Under the pieces are notes generated by a model, which was not told where the DNA came from, searched no databases, and saw only the letters and a list, made by a program, of their open reading frames with translations. Positions 14,708 to 22,302 of a DNA stretch of 64,000 bases are shown in pieces. The position numbers and the translations under genes were made by a program. The DNA is from PALSA-612 sp963791225 (lineage in GTDB: Bacteria > Actinomycetota > Thermoleophilia > Gaiellales > Gaiellaceae): NCBI GenBank assembly GCA_963791225.1, contig CAWBRV010000008.1:1178001-1242000 (forward strand). Direction: 5' to 3'. How positions within the stretch are numbered: the stretch's first letter is position 1; each line of letters opens with the position of its first letter.

Positions 14708-15910
14708 CTACCGCGTTCGCGAGGCGACCGCTGCGGCGAGCTTCGTGCCCTTCACGCGCTCGGGGATCGTCTCCAGCCGGGCGAGCGGCTCGGCGCTGAA
14801 GACGAAGCGCACGTAGCGCCCGGCCACGTCGTCGCCCCAGCCGGCCATGCCCGTGGCGGCGATCGCGGACTCCTCCAGCAGGAGCCGTGAGGCCTCCGCA
14901 GGCTCGAGGCCGAGCGAAGCGACGTCGAGCAGCATCGACCAGCCGCCGGCCGGACGGACGAACGGCCAGTCGGGAAGCCCCGAGAGCAGTGCGTCCCGGC
15001 GGCGCTCGAGCTCGTCGACACACTCTTGCACATGGGCCTGGTCGCCCCGGAGCACGGCGGTGGCGGCAGTTCGCGACAGGGCGGTCGGCATCGTCGTGTT
15101 GTAGACGTGCACCCAGCCGACGTCCTCGATCGTCGCCGCTGGACCGGCGACCCAGCCGACACGCCAGCCGATCATGCGGTGCTCCTTCGAGAGCGACCCG
15201 ACGACCACCGTCCGCTCGACCATCCCCTCGAAGCGCAGCGGGTGGAGGAGCGGGCGGAAGTCGAACAGGAGCCGCTCCATCGCCGAGTCGTAGATCAGCC
15301 CGAGCTCGTGCTCGCAGCAGAGGTCGCAGACGAGACGCCAGTCCAGCTCGTCGAACCAGCCGCCGGACGGCATGGACGGGCTCATCAGGAGCATCGCGCG
15401 CGTCTTCGGGCCGATCGCGGCCACGAGCGCGTCTCGGTCGAGCCGCCACTCGCCGTCGACGACACGAAACGGTGCGAACCGCGGCACGCCGCCGGCGAGG
15501 TGGACCCGGTTGACGATGCCCGCGTAGGTCGGGTCGGTGACGATCACCTCGTCACCGGGATCGACGACTGCGAGCGCGACGTCGAGCAGTCCTTCCATGC
15601 CGCCCGAGGTGACGACGATCTCCTGCTCCGGGTCGAAACGGTGGCCGGTGCGTGCGGTGAGGAAGTCCGAGATCGCGGCGCGCAGATCGAGATCGCCGGT
15701 GAACGGGAGCCAGCTGTTCGACTCGGGGGCGGTCAGGTTCTCCGCCGTCACCGGCACGGCCTCGGGCGGAAGCGGGAGGTCGGTGTCGAGGTTCTCCATC
15801 CGCAGCACCGGCCATTCGGGCCGGGCGCGCTCGGGCGCGTCGGCGGCCGCTGCGACCCGGTCGATGCCGAACCCGCGCACTGCGTGGAGCCGCTGGGCGC
15901 GCCTGAACAC
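14708..15910 (-). CDS. PLP-dependent class I/II aminotransferase-like enzyme
   Basis: A 400-residue fold-type-I protein. Visible are the phosphate-site stretch VVTSGGMEGLLDVALAVVDPGDEV, the PLP-lysine SLSKEHRMIGWRVGW and the substrate arginine near YVRFVFSAEP. Two usually invariant cofactor contacts differ: the Asn of the NP-x-NPTG loop is Met (SPSMPSGGWF), and the Tyr of the D-x-x-Y motif is Met (YDSAMERLLF). It may still be an aminotransferase, but a lyase or altered reaction is possible. The GTG start has a TAGGAT box six bases upstream. It is divergent from the PadR gene and could be part of its regulon. Confidence 0.78.
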   Translation of the reverse strand: MFRRAQRLHAVRGFGIDRVAAAADAPERARPEWPVLRMENLDTDLPLPPEAVPVTAENLTAPESNSWLPFTGDLDLRAAISDFLTARTGHRFDPEQEIVVTSGGMEGLLDVALAVVDPGDEVIVTDPTYAGIVNRVHLAGGVPRFAPFRVVDGEWRLDRDALVAAIGPKTRAMLLMSPSMPSGGWFDELDWRLVCDLCCEHELGLIYDSAMERLLFDFRPLLHPLRFEGMVERTVVVGSLSKEHRMIGWRVGWVAGPAATIEDVGWVHVYNTTMPTALSRTAATAVLRGDQAHVQECVDELERRRDALLSGLPDWPFVRPAGGWSMLLDVASLGLEPAEASRLLLEESAIAATGMAGWGDDVAGRYVRFVFSAEPLARLETIPERVKGTKLAAAVASRTR

Positions 15911-15922
15911 GCGGCGATCCTA
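15908..15922 (-). promoter_or_regulatory. Leaderless promoter of the aminotransferase-like gene
   Basis: Minus-strand TAGGAT (15917-15922) plus six bases before GTG. The PadR promoter and operator are 23 bases away on the other strand. Confidence 0.6.
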
Positions 15923-15944
15923 CTCCGGCCCGAGGCAAGAGTAT

Positions 15945-15982
15945 TTGACATCTATATGTATCTAACATATGTTGTCGTCATG
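15945..15982 (+). promoter_or_regulatory. PadR promoter with palindromic operator
   Basis: TTGACA (15945-15950), a 17-base spacer, TATGTT (15968-15973), six bases, then the ATG: a complete sigma-70-type promoter for a leaderless mRNA. ATATGT (15954-15959) and ACATAT (15965-15970) form an inverted repeat inside the spacer and -10 box, resembling the ATGT/ACAT half sites bound by PadR repressors, so autorepression is likely. Confidence 0.75.
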
Positions 15983-16375
15983 CATCGGAGATCTCACGGG
16001 CGCGGTTCCCGGAGCCGGCGCCGGGTCGGACCCAGCGAGTGGGCGGTCCGGGCGCGGGTCGAGCGCTTCCACGAGCCGGCGCTGCTGCTCCTGCTCAGGG
16101 AGCAGCAGCGGCACGGCTACGAGCTGATCGAACTCCTGCCCGAACTCGCCGGCGGCGACCGCATCGACGTGGGCAACCTCTACCGCTTTCTCCGCGCACT
16201 CGAGTCCGACGGGCTCGTCGAGTCCGAGTGGCACGGCGACCTGCCCGGCCCGGCCAAGCGCACGTACCGCCTCACCGAGGCCGGTACGGCGCTGCTCGGG
16301 CAATGGGCCGGCGCGCTCCGGCTCTCGCGCGAGGAGATCTCCGCGTTCCTCGACCGTTACGAAGGGGGTGAGTAA
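15980..16375 (+). CDS. PadR-family transcriptional regulator
   Basis: A 131-residue repressor-type protein. A basic N-terminal tail (MHRRSHGRGSRSRRR) precedes the winged helix: ALLLLLREQQRHGYELIELLPEL, then GNLYRFLRALESDGLVESEWHG and KRTYRLTEAGTALL. PadR proteins usually repress an adjacent transporter or enzyme gene and their own promoter. Here the next gene is a 61-residue protein that starts right after the stop codon, and the aminotransferase-like gene is divergent. The AT-rich operator is conspicuous in this GC-rich DNA. Confidence 0.88.
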   Translation: MHRRSHGRGSRSRRRVGPSEWAVRARVERFHEPALLLLLREQQRHGYELIELLPELAGGDRIDVGNLYRFLRALESDGLVESEWHGDLPGPAKRTYRLTEAGTALLGQWAGALRLSREEISAFLDRYEGGE

Positions 16376-16561
16376 ATGCACAAGAACAAGCACCGGCACG
16401 GCAGGCGCTGCCACGGTCTCGGCCGCGGGCGCGTCCCGAACGCCGACCAGCTGCTCCAGCAACTGGAGGAGCACCAGCGCGACCTCGAGCAGGAGGTCGC
16501 CGACGTGGCCGACCTGATCCGCCGCCTGAAGGAGCAGCGGCCCGAGACGGCCTCCGTCTAG
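16376..16561 (+). CDS. 61-aa histidine-rich/coiled-coil protein
   Basis: The ATG directly follows the PadR stop codon, so the two genes are translationally coupled. The N-terminus is basic and rich in His, with one Cys (MHKNKHRHGRRCHGLGRGR). Residues ~22-54 form one amphipathic helix (ADQLLQQLEEHQRDLEQEVADVADLIRRLKEQ), a probable coiled coil. Small proteins of this shape often follow PadR genes and may bind metal or the regulator, but no function is known. Confidence 0.7.
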   Translation: MHKNKHRHGRRCHGLGRGRVPNADQLLQQLEEHQRDLEQEVADVADLIRRLKEQRPETASV

Positions 16562-16569
16562 TCCGTGCG

Positions 16570-16595
16570 GGCCGCTCCTCCCGGGAGGGGCGGCC
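16570..16595 (+). terminator. GC-rich hairpin after the PadR operon
   Basis: GGCCGCTCCTCCC (16570-16582) is followed directly by its near-exact complement (16583-16595), with one G-U pair. No T run follows. It separates the PadR operon from the glycosyltransferase promoter. Confidence 0.55.
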
Positions 16596-16611
16596 AAACC
16601 GGACAGAAACA

Positions 16612-16628
16612 TAGACTCCGCTCCAGTG
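16612..16628 (+). promoter_or_regulatory. -10 box before the glycosyltransferase gene
   Basis: TAGACT (16612-16617) ends eight bases before the GTG start, just after the upstream terminator hairpin. Confidence 0.5.
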
Positions 16629-17786
16629 AAGGTGGGCATCGTCGTTCCGTTCTCGTGGTCCTTCTGGGGCGCCGTGAGCGAACACGCAGAGCTGCAGGCG
16701 GCGGCGCTCCGGCGCCTCGGCGTCGAGACACGGACGATCATCGGCAACGATCCACCCGGCTCCTTCACACGGCTCTTGCACCCGCGTCTCGGCCGTCACG
16801 ACGAGCCGCCGTACGACGTGATCCCGGTCGGCCGGACGGTGATCGTGCCGGCCAACGGGTCGCTCGCGAACATCGTGCTCAGCCCGTCGGCGCCGCGCAA
16901 GATCCGTCGTGCGCTCGAACGCGAACGCTTCGACGTGCTCCACGTCCACGAGCCGATGACGCCCGCCGTCTGCGTGGCGGCGATGGCGGCCGTGCACTGC
17001 CCGGTCGTTGCGACCTGGCACGCGGCCGGGCCGCTCCGCTGGAACCGGAGCGCCGTCCACTTCTGGGGTTTCCTCATGGACCGGGTCGACTACCGCATCG
17101 CCGTCTCGGAGCAGGCCCGCCGCTCGGTGGAGAGCAGCTTCCCCGGCCCGTTCGAGGTGATTCCGAACGGCGCGCTGATCCCCCCGTGGGCCCATCCGGG
17201 CGATCGCGAGCACCGCGTCGTCTTCGCCGGCCGGCACGATCGGCGCAAGGGGCTGTCGGCCCTCCTCTCGGCGTGGCCCGAGATCCATCGGCGCACCGGC
17301 GCGCGCCTGCGGGTTGCAGGCGCCGACCCGCTCGCCGTGCGGCTGCTGCTCACACGCCGCGCCGTGCCGGACGACGGCATCGACGTGCTCAGCCTCCTCT
17401 CGCAGGACCGGCTGACCGAGGAGCTCCTGTCGGCGAAGGCGCTCGTCGCCCCCTCGCTTGGGATGGAGAGCTTCGGCATGGTGCTGGCGCGGGCGTTCGG
17501 CTGCGCGCTGCCGGTCGTGGCGTCGGACATTGCCGGGTATCGCGACGTCGTGACGCCGGAGACCGGCCTGCTCGTGCGTCCGGGCGACCCGGACGCGCTC
17601 GTCGACGCAGTCGTGGGGCTGCTCGACGACGAGCCGCGGCGCCGGTCGATGGGCGCCTGTGCGCGCCGGATCGCCGAGGAGCGGTACTCCTGGGACACGA
17701 TCGCCGAGCGCCTCGTCGAGATCTACGAGCTCGTCTGCGGCCGGAAGGTGCACACCCCCGAGCTCCGCGAAGCGGTTACGGCGTGA
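16626..17786 (+). CDS. GT4-type glycosyltransferase (PimA-like)
   Basis: A 386-residue GT-B enzyme. The N-terminal domain starts KVGIVVPFSWSFWGAVSEH, like phosphatidylinositol mannosyltransferases; the donor domain has FEVIPNGALIPP, VVFAGRHDRRKGLSAL and PSLGMESFGMVLARAFGC. The usual E-x7-E motif is incomplete, because the second Glu is Arg (ESFGMVLAR). Such enzymes add a sugar from a nucleotide donor to a membrane lipid or glycan. The next gene, a flippase-like membrane protein, overlaps its stop by 4 bases, which supports a role in a lipid-linked glycan; that is inference. Confidence 0.85.
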   Translation: MKVGIVVPFSWSFWGAVSEHAELQAAALRRLGVETRTIIGNDPPGSFTRLLHPRLGRHDEPPYDVIPVGRTVIVPANGSLANIVLSPSAPRKIRRALERERFDVLHVHEPMTPAVCVAAMAAVHCPVVATWHAAGPLRWNRSAVHFWGFLMDRVDYRIAVSEQARRSVESSFPGPFEVIPNGALIPPWAHPGDREHRVVFAGRHDRRKGLSALLSAWPEIHRRTGARLRVAGADPLAVRLLLTRRAVPDDGIDVLSLLSQDRLTEELLSAKALVAPSLGMESFGMVLARAFGCALPVVASDIAGYRDVVTPETGLLVRPGDPDALVDAVVGLLDDEPRRRSMGACARRIAEERYSWDTIAERLVEIYELVCGRKVHTPELREAVTA

Positions 17787-18856
17787 AGGACACGCTGCTC
17801 AGAATCGGGCACAACCGGTGGGTGCGCCTCGGCGCACTGCTCGTCTCGGTGGTCGGTGTCGGGATCGCCCTCTGGCTCGCGCCGAACTGGAACGGCGTCG
17901 GCAGTGCGTTCCAGGACGTGCACTGGGACTGGGTCGCCGTCGCGATCGCGTTCAACTTCGCATCGATCGTGGCGCGGACGTTCGCGTGGAAGCTCGTCAT
18001 CGACCAGGCGTTGCCGGCCCCAGGGCCGCGCTACCGCTACGTCTTCTCGGCGTTCAGCGTCGGGATGCTCGGGAACGCGGCCCTTCCGGGGCGCATCGGC
18101 GAGCTGGCGCGGGTCGGCGTGCTCAACCGCCACATGAACCGCCGCCGCGGGATGTGGGCGACGCTCGTCGGCACCGTCGTCGCCCATCGGATCTTCGACC
18201 TGATCCCGATCGGCCTGCTCATCCTCTACGTGCTCGCCACGGCCAAGATCCCCGCCTGGGCGTACTCGAGCCTCGTCGCCGTCGTCTCGATCGGCGCGGC
18301 GCTGTTCATCTTCGCCCTGTTCAGCGCGCGCTCGGCCGGGCGGACGCGCCTCGAAGGGATGGGATCGGTCAGGCGAGTGCTCGCAATGGCGCGCGAAGGC
18401 CTCGCCGTGATGCATCGGCCGTGGCCGGCGGCAGGCGCGATCTTCTTCCAGATGCTCGGGTGGATCTGCCAGCTGTTCGCGGTGTTCACGGCGATGCGCG
18501 CGTTCGACATCCACGAGGGCGTGCCCGCGGCGGCGCTCGTGCTGCTGGTCATGAACGTGGCGACGATCATCCCGCTCTGGCCGGGGAACGTCGGCGCCGT
18601 CCAGGTCGCGATCGCGATCCCGCTCGTCTCGTACGGCGTCGCCTACTCCGACGGCATCGCGTTCGGCTTCGGGCTGCAGGCGATCGAGGCCTCCGTCGGG
18701 ATCGGCCTCGGGCTCTTCTTCCTGGCGCACGAAGGCCTGTCGTTCGCCACGCTGCGCCACATGCCTCTGGCGACCGACGCCGAGAGGTCGGACGAGGAGT
18801 CGGCCGACCCCTCGGCGAGTGGAGAGCGTCGTGCGCGCGCTCGCGTGCCCGGCTAG
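17783..18856 (+). CDS. Lysyl-PG synthase/flippase-like membrane protein
   Basis: A 357-residue membrane protein with about eight helices, of the family whose membrane part is shared with lysylphosphatidylglycerol synthase (MprF) and putative glycolipid flippases. Recognisable are PGRIGELARVGVLNR after the first loop, and LWPGNVGAVQVAIAIPLVSYG near the C-terminus. It has no cytoplasmic transferase domain, so lipid transport or sensing is more likely than aminoacylation. The GTG start overlaps the glycosyltransferase stop (GTGA), giving a two-step glycolipid unit. The hydrophilic C-terminal tail overlaps the glycerate kinase start. Confidence 0.82.
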   Translation: MKDTLLRIGHNRWVRLGALLVSVVGVGIALWLAPNWNGVGSAFQDVHWDWVAVAIAFNFASIVARTFAWKLVIDQALPAPGPRYRYVFSAFSVGMLGNAALPGRIGELARVGVLNRHMNRRRGMWATLVGTVVAHRIFDLIPIGLLILYVLATAKIPAWAYSSLVAVVSIGAALFIFALFSARSAGRTRLEGMGSVRRVLAMAREGLAVMHRPWPAAGAIFFQMLGWICQLFAVFTAMRAFDIHEGVPAAALVLLVMNVATIIPLWPGNVGAVQVAIAIPLVSYGVAYSDGIAFGFGLQAIEASVGIGLGLFFLAHEGLSFATLRHMPLATDAERSDEESADPSASGERRARARVPG

Positions 18857-19766
18857 CCTCAAGGGCGTCCTCGACGCCGCCGCGGCGGCGGCCGCGCTCG
18901 CGACCGGGCTGCGGGCCGGAGGCGCGGAGGCGGTTGAGTTGCCGGTCGCGGACGGTGGCGAGGGCACGGCCGATGCGATCCACCGCGCGCTCGGCGGTGT
19001 CTGGCACCGGACCGTCGTGCCGGACGCGTTCGGACGGCCGCGAACGGCGCGCTGGCTCGAGCTGCCCGACGGGACCGCGATCGTCGAGGCAGCCGAGGCG
19101 ATTCCGCTCGATCCCGCCCGGCTCGACCCGATGCGCGCGTCGACCCGTGGGCTCGGGGAGCTGATTGCCGCAACAGGCTCGCCTCCGCGACTCCTCGTCG
19201 GCCTCGGTGGGACGGCGACCGTCGACGGAGGGGCCGGGCTCCGCGAGGCGCTGCCGGAGCTTCCCGCACCGACGCGCGTCGCCTGCGACACGCTCGTCAG
19301 ATTGCTCGACGCGGCACGGCTCTATGCCGCGCAGAAAGGCGCCACGCCGGAGCAGATCGACGAGCTCGCCGCCCGGCTCGCGGCGATGAACGAGCTCGCC
19401 CCGTTCGCCGGGCTCCCCGGGGCGGGCGCTGCCGGCGGCCTCGGTGCCGCGTTCGCATCGCTCGGTGCCGAACTCGTCCCGGGCGCGGCGCTCGTCCTCG
19501 ACACCGCGGGCTTCGACGCGACGGGTTTCGACCTCGTCGTCACGGGCGAGGGCCGCGTCGACCGGACGACCGCGACGGGCAAAGCGCCCGGCGAGGTGGC
19601 GCGACGCTGCGGCGAGGCCGGCGTCCGCTGCGTCGTCTTCGGCGGAGTCGTCGACGAGCCGCTGGAGGATGTCGAGACGGTCGCGCTGTCCGGCGACCCG
19701 ACGCGCGCGAGCGGCGACCTGGTCGCGCTGGGCGACCGACTGGCGCGCGAAGGTGCTGCGCCCTAG
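18831..19766 (+). CDS. Glycerate kinase family protein
   Basis: A 311-residue protein of the GlxK/GarK type, which phosphorylates D-glycerate with ATP. The N-terminus VRALACPASLKGVLDAAAAAAALATG matches the family start (APDSFKG-like), followed by ELPVADGGEGTADAI, LLVGLGGTATVDGGAG and LVVTGEGRVDRTTATGKAPGEVA. I start it at the GTG at 18831 because this aligns with the family N-terminus; a GTG at 18819 would add four residues. It overlaps the flippase-like gene by 26 bases and abuts the convergent cNMP-binding gene, where the two stops form the palindrome CCTAGCTAGG. Confidence 0.85.
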   Translation: MRALACPASLKGVLDAAAAAAALATGLRAGGAEAVELPVADGGEGTADAIHRALGGVWHRTVVPDAFGRPRTARWLELPDGTAIVEAAEAIPLDPARLDPMRASTRGLGELIAATGSPPRLLVGLGGTATVDGGAGLREALPELPAPTRVACDTLVRLLDAARLYAAQKGATPEQIDELAARLAAMNELAPFAGLPGAGAAGGLGAAFASLGAELVPGAALVLDTAGFDATGFDLVVTGEGRVDRTTATGKAPGEVARRCGEAGVRCVVFGGVVDEPLEDVETVALSGDPTRASGDLVALGDRLAREGAAP

Positions 19767-20171
19767 CTAGGCGTCGCGCTCGCGGAGGATGCCGGCGACG
19801 CCGCGGAGCAGGCCCCAGGCCAGCCCGGGGTCGTCCTTGACCAGCGCGCGGAAGTCCCAGGCGACGAGCACGTGCGCCTTGACCTCGTCGTCGGCGGTCA
19901 CGGTCGCCGTCCGCGGGCCGTCGTCGATCAGCGCCACCTCGCCGAAGTAGGAGCCCGGCCCGATCGTCCGTCGCTCCTCGCCGTGCACGCTGACCTTGGC
20001 GTTGCCGGACTCGATCACGAAGAAGCCGACGCCGTGCTTGCCCTCCTCGGCGATCACGTCGCCACTCGTGTAGTCCCGCTCCTTGAACAGCGGGGCGAGC
20101 TTCTCCGCCTCCTTGTCGTCGAGGCCGGAGAAGAGATCGACGTTCTTCAGGACTGCCGGGTCGAGCGCCAT
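19767..20171 (-). CDS. Stand-alone cyclic-nucleotide-binding domain protein
   Basis: A 134-residue protein consisting only of a CRP-like beta-roll sensor: NVDLFSGLDDKEAEKLAPLF, then GDVIAEEGKHGVGFFVIESG and the phosphate-binding-cassette region GSYFGEVALIDDGPRTATVTA (FGE-x-ALI and the Arg of PRTA are conserved). There is no DNA-binding domain, so it must act by protein contact, if it binds cAMP/cGMP at all. Its -10 box overlaps the stop codon of xseB. No functional link to its neighbours is apparent. Confidence 0.82.
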   Translation of the reverse strand: MALDPAVLKNVDLFSGLDDKEAEKLAPLFKERDYTSGDVIAEEGKHGVGFFVIESGNAKVSVHGEERRTIGPGSYFGEVALIDDGPRTATVTADDEVKAHVLVAWDFRALVKDDPGLAWGLLRGVAGILRERDA

Positions 20172-20183
20172 GGCGGGATTCTA
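20169..20183 (-). promoter_or_regulatory. Leaderless promoter of the cNMP-binding gene
   Basis: Minus-strand TAGAAT (20178-20183) overlaps the xseB stop codon (20181-20183); six bases separate it from the ATG. Confidence 0.65.
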
Positions 20184-20396
20184 ATCAGCCGGTGGCGGAG
20201 GCGTGGGCCGGGCCTCCTCGACGCGCCGGGCGAGCTCCTCCACCTCGCCCTGCGCCGCATCGAGCCGCTCGCGGCAGAGGCGGTAGAGCTCCTCGCCGCG
20301 CTCCCAGAGCGCGACCGCGTCGTCGAGCGGGACGCTGCCGCTCTCCAGCCTCTCGACGATCTGCTGCAGCTCTTTCTCGGCTTCCTCGAACGTCAT
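20181..20396 (-). CDS. xseB: Exodeoxyribonuclease VII small subunit
   Basis: A 71-residue helical protein, MTFEEAEKELQQIVERLESGSVPLDDAVALWERGEELYRLCRERLDAAQ, which matches XseB over its length (the LE-x-G-x-PL-x-x-A signature is clear). Several copies bind one XseA to form exonuclease VII, which degrades single-stranded DNA to oligonucleotides. The ATG overlaps the xseA stop by 4 bases, so the pair is co-translated. Confidence 0.92.
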   Translation of the reverse strand: MTFEEAEKELQQIVERLESGSVPLDDAVALWERGEELYRLCRERLDAAQGEVEELARRVEEARPTPPPPAD

Positions 20397-21553
20397 TCGC
20401 CAAGTACCTCGCCGACGGTCCCCGAGAACCCGCCCTCGGCGAGGCGGACGTCGATGTCGTCGCCCGCGGCCAGCATGGCGGACGAGCGCACGACCGTGCC
20501 CTCGTGCCTGACGATCGCGTAGCCGCGCTCGAGCGTCGCGAGCGGAGACAGGGTGCGCAGCTTCGCCGCCGAGCGCTCGACGGCGGCGCGGCGGCGCTCG
20601 ACGAGGAGCCCGGCCGCACGCTCGAGTCTCGCCCCAGCGGCCGTGACGCGCTCTCCGTGCCGTTCGAGCGAGCGCCGAGCGCCGCGCCCGAGCCCGACCC
20701 GCGCCCGTTCGAGCGAGGCGAGCAGCTCGGCGAGATCGGGCACGACGAGCCTCGCGGCGGCGGTCGGGGTCGACGCCCTCACGTCCGCGGCCAGGTCGCA
20801 GAGCGGCGTGTCCTGCTCGTGCCCGACGGCGCTCACGACCGGTACGGGACAACCGGCGACTGCGCGGACGACCCGCTCGTCGCTGAACGGCAGCAGGTCG
20901 TCGAAGCTCCCGCCGCCGCGCGCGAGGACGACGACGTCGACCTCGGGCTCGGCGCAGATCGCCCGCAGCGCCTCGACGACGGCGTCGGCGGCGCGCGGCC
21001 CCTGCACAAACGTCTCGGCGACCAGGAGGTGTGCCGGCGGGAAGCGCGCCTGCACGGACGCGATCACGTCACGCTTCGCGGCCGCGTCGTTCCCGGTCAC
21101 GAGGCCGATCCGGCGGGGGAAGCGGGGAAGAGCCCGCTTGCGCTCGGGCGCGAACAGCCCTTCGGCTGCGAGCTTCTGCTTCAGCCGCTCGAGCGCCGCC
21201 AGGTGCTCGCCGAGCCCGAAGCGCTCGATCCCGAGCGCACGCAGCCGCAGTTCGCCGCGCGGCTCGAAGAGCTCCGGCCGGCCGTACACGTGCACACGCT
21301 CGCCGTTTCCGAGCTCGAGCCGCAGTGCATCGAACTGCCCGCGCGGCATCAGTCCGGCCAGGATCGAACCGTCCGCCGTGTCCTTGAGCGTGAAGAAGAC
21401 GCTCTGCCAGCGCTCCTGGCGGCGCAGCTCGGAGATCTCGCCCTCGACCCACACGGTCGGCAGCCGCTGCAGCCACGAGCCGACGCCGCGGTTGAACGCC
21501 GACACCGAATAGACCTGCCGGTCGCCGTAGTCGATCGCCTCGACCTTGGTCAT
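20393..21553 (-). CDS. xseA: Exodeoxyribonuclease VII large subunit
   Basis: A 386-residue protein, somewhat shorter than most XseA (400-450). The N-terminal OB fold (VYSVSAFNRGVGSWLQRLPTVWVEGEISELRRQ) precedes the catalytic region PRRIGLVTGNDAAAKRDVI, VDVVVLARGGGSFDDLLPFSDERVVRAVAGCPVPVVSAVGHEQDTPLCDLAADVRASTPTAAA is intact, and the C-terminal helical part is reduced. With XseB it forms the single-strand exonuclease used in mismatch and damage repair. A TACCAT box lies eight bases before the ATG. Confidence 0.93.
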   Translation of the reverse strand: MTKVEAIDYGDRQVYSVSAFNRGVGSWLQRLPTVWVEGEISELRRQERWQSVFFTLKDTADGSILAGLMPRGQFDALRLELGNGERVHVYGRPELFEPRGELRLRALGIERFGLGEHLAALERLKQKLAAEGLFAPERKRALPRFPRRIGLVTGNDAAAKRDVIASVQARFPPAHLLVAETFVQGPRAADAVVEALRAICAEPEVDVVVLARGGGSFDDLLPFSDERVVRAVAGCPVPVVSAVGHEQDTPLCDLAADVRASTPTAAARLVVPDLAELLASLERARVGLGRGARRSLERHGERVTAAGARLERAAGLLVERRRAAVERSAAKLRTLSPLATLERGYAIVRHEGTVVRSSAMLAAGDDIDVRLAEGGFSGTVGEVLGE

Positions 21554-21567
21554 CGAGGCAGATGGTA
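21551..21567 (-). promoter_or_regulatory. -10 box before xseA
   Basis: Minus-strand TACCAT (21562-21567) ends eight bases before the ATG of xseA. Confidence 0.45.
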
Positions 21568-21574
21568 GGCGAGG

Positions 21575-21772
21575 CTAGATCAGGATCTCGGCGGCGAGCT
21601 CGGGACTGCAGCCCGCGTGCACGAGGGCGACCGCTCTGTGGAGGTCGGCGTTCGAGTGCGCGACGCGCTCTGCGAGCGGCACCGGAAAGCCTGCTTCCAT
21701 CAGCACGTGCAAGCGCCAGGTCTCGACCTTGACGCGCTCGTCGTATGTCTCGACGGTCTGGGTCATCTGCAT
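21575..21772 (-). CDS. Small conserved-looking protein, 65 aa, unknown
   Basis: An acidic helical protein, ...VETWRLHVLMEAGFPVPLAERVAHSNADLHRAVALVHAGCSPELAAEILI. The last half resembles a UBA-like three-helix arrangement, but I do not recognise the family. Two ATGs lie six bases apart (MQM...); a GGGG before the first suits the second ATG (21766) better. It sits 21 bases upstream of xseA in the same direction, so it may be the first gene of that operon. Base use is like its neighbours, which supports coding. Confidence 0.55.
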   Translation of the reverse strand: MQMTQTVETYDERVKVETWRLHVLMEAGFPVPLAERVAHSNADLHRAVALVHAGCSPELAAEILI

Positions 21773-21959
21773 CGCCCCATTTGCTTCGTTGTGACGTAGA
21801 CGAACCCTGCCCGTCCAGGTTGGCGGTCTTAACGAAGGATTTACGAGTGTTCGCCGTGGCCGGCGCGGTTGCGCCGGTCACGACGACGCAGGTCCTCACC
21901 GGGTCCGCACCGGCGCCGCTTCAAGCGACTCCCGGGTCGGGCCGGTCGCCCCCGGTGAG

Positions 21960-22073
21960 CTACTCGGAGTAGATCTTTTCTTCCTTTCGGTTCTTCACGA
22001 CTGTGTAGATGACGAGGCCGATGACTGCCAGGACTGCGAGTGCTCCGATCACGAACCACCAGAACCACCACAT
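21960..22073 (-). CDS. 37-aa single-span membrane protein
   Basis: A short ORF with an excellent Shine-Dalgarno sequence (AAGGAG, five bases before ATG). The peptide MWWFWWFVIGALAVLAVIGLVIYTVVKNRK is one membrane helix with an aromatic start and a positively charged cytoplasmic end, closing with EEKIYSE. Function unknown. The strong ribosome site, rare in this window, argues that it is made in quantity. The 187 bases between it and the 65-aa gene show GC-rich short hairpins only. Confidence 0.7.
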   Translation of the reverse strand: MWWFWWFVIGALAVLAVIGLVIYTVVKNRKEEKIYSE

Positions 22074-22302
22074 GGTTGCTCCTTGTCGATGTCCGCGCGG
22101 GTGTGTTGATGGGTACGTCCTGCCCCTCTCATCCGCTCCTCGATCAGCCTGCCGGCTGAGGGCAGTGATGTCGATGCCCGCCATATCGACAACGCAGCTT
22201 AGGTGAAGACAGGGCCGCTCAGCACTGTCCAGACAGCCCTATCCGCGTGGATGCGGGACGCTCAGACAAACGAAGGAGCTACAGGTCTGCGCAGGCGGAG
22301 AA

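Noticed and set aside
21773..21959. GC-rich structured stretch considered as a riboswitch or a 41-codon secreted peptide on the plus strand
   Set aside because: I could not match the conserved core of c-di-AMP, cobalamin or other riboswitches, and the peptide frame has no ribosome site or -10 box.
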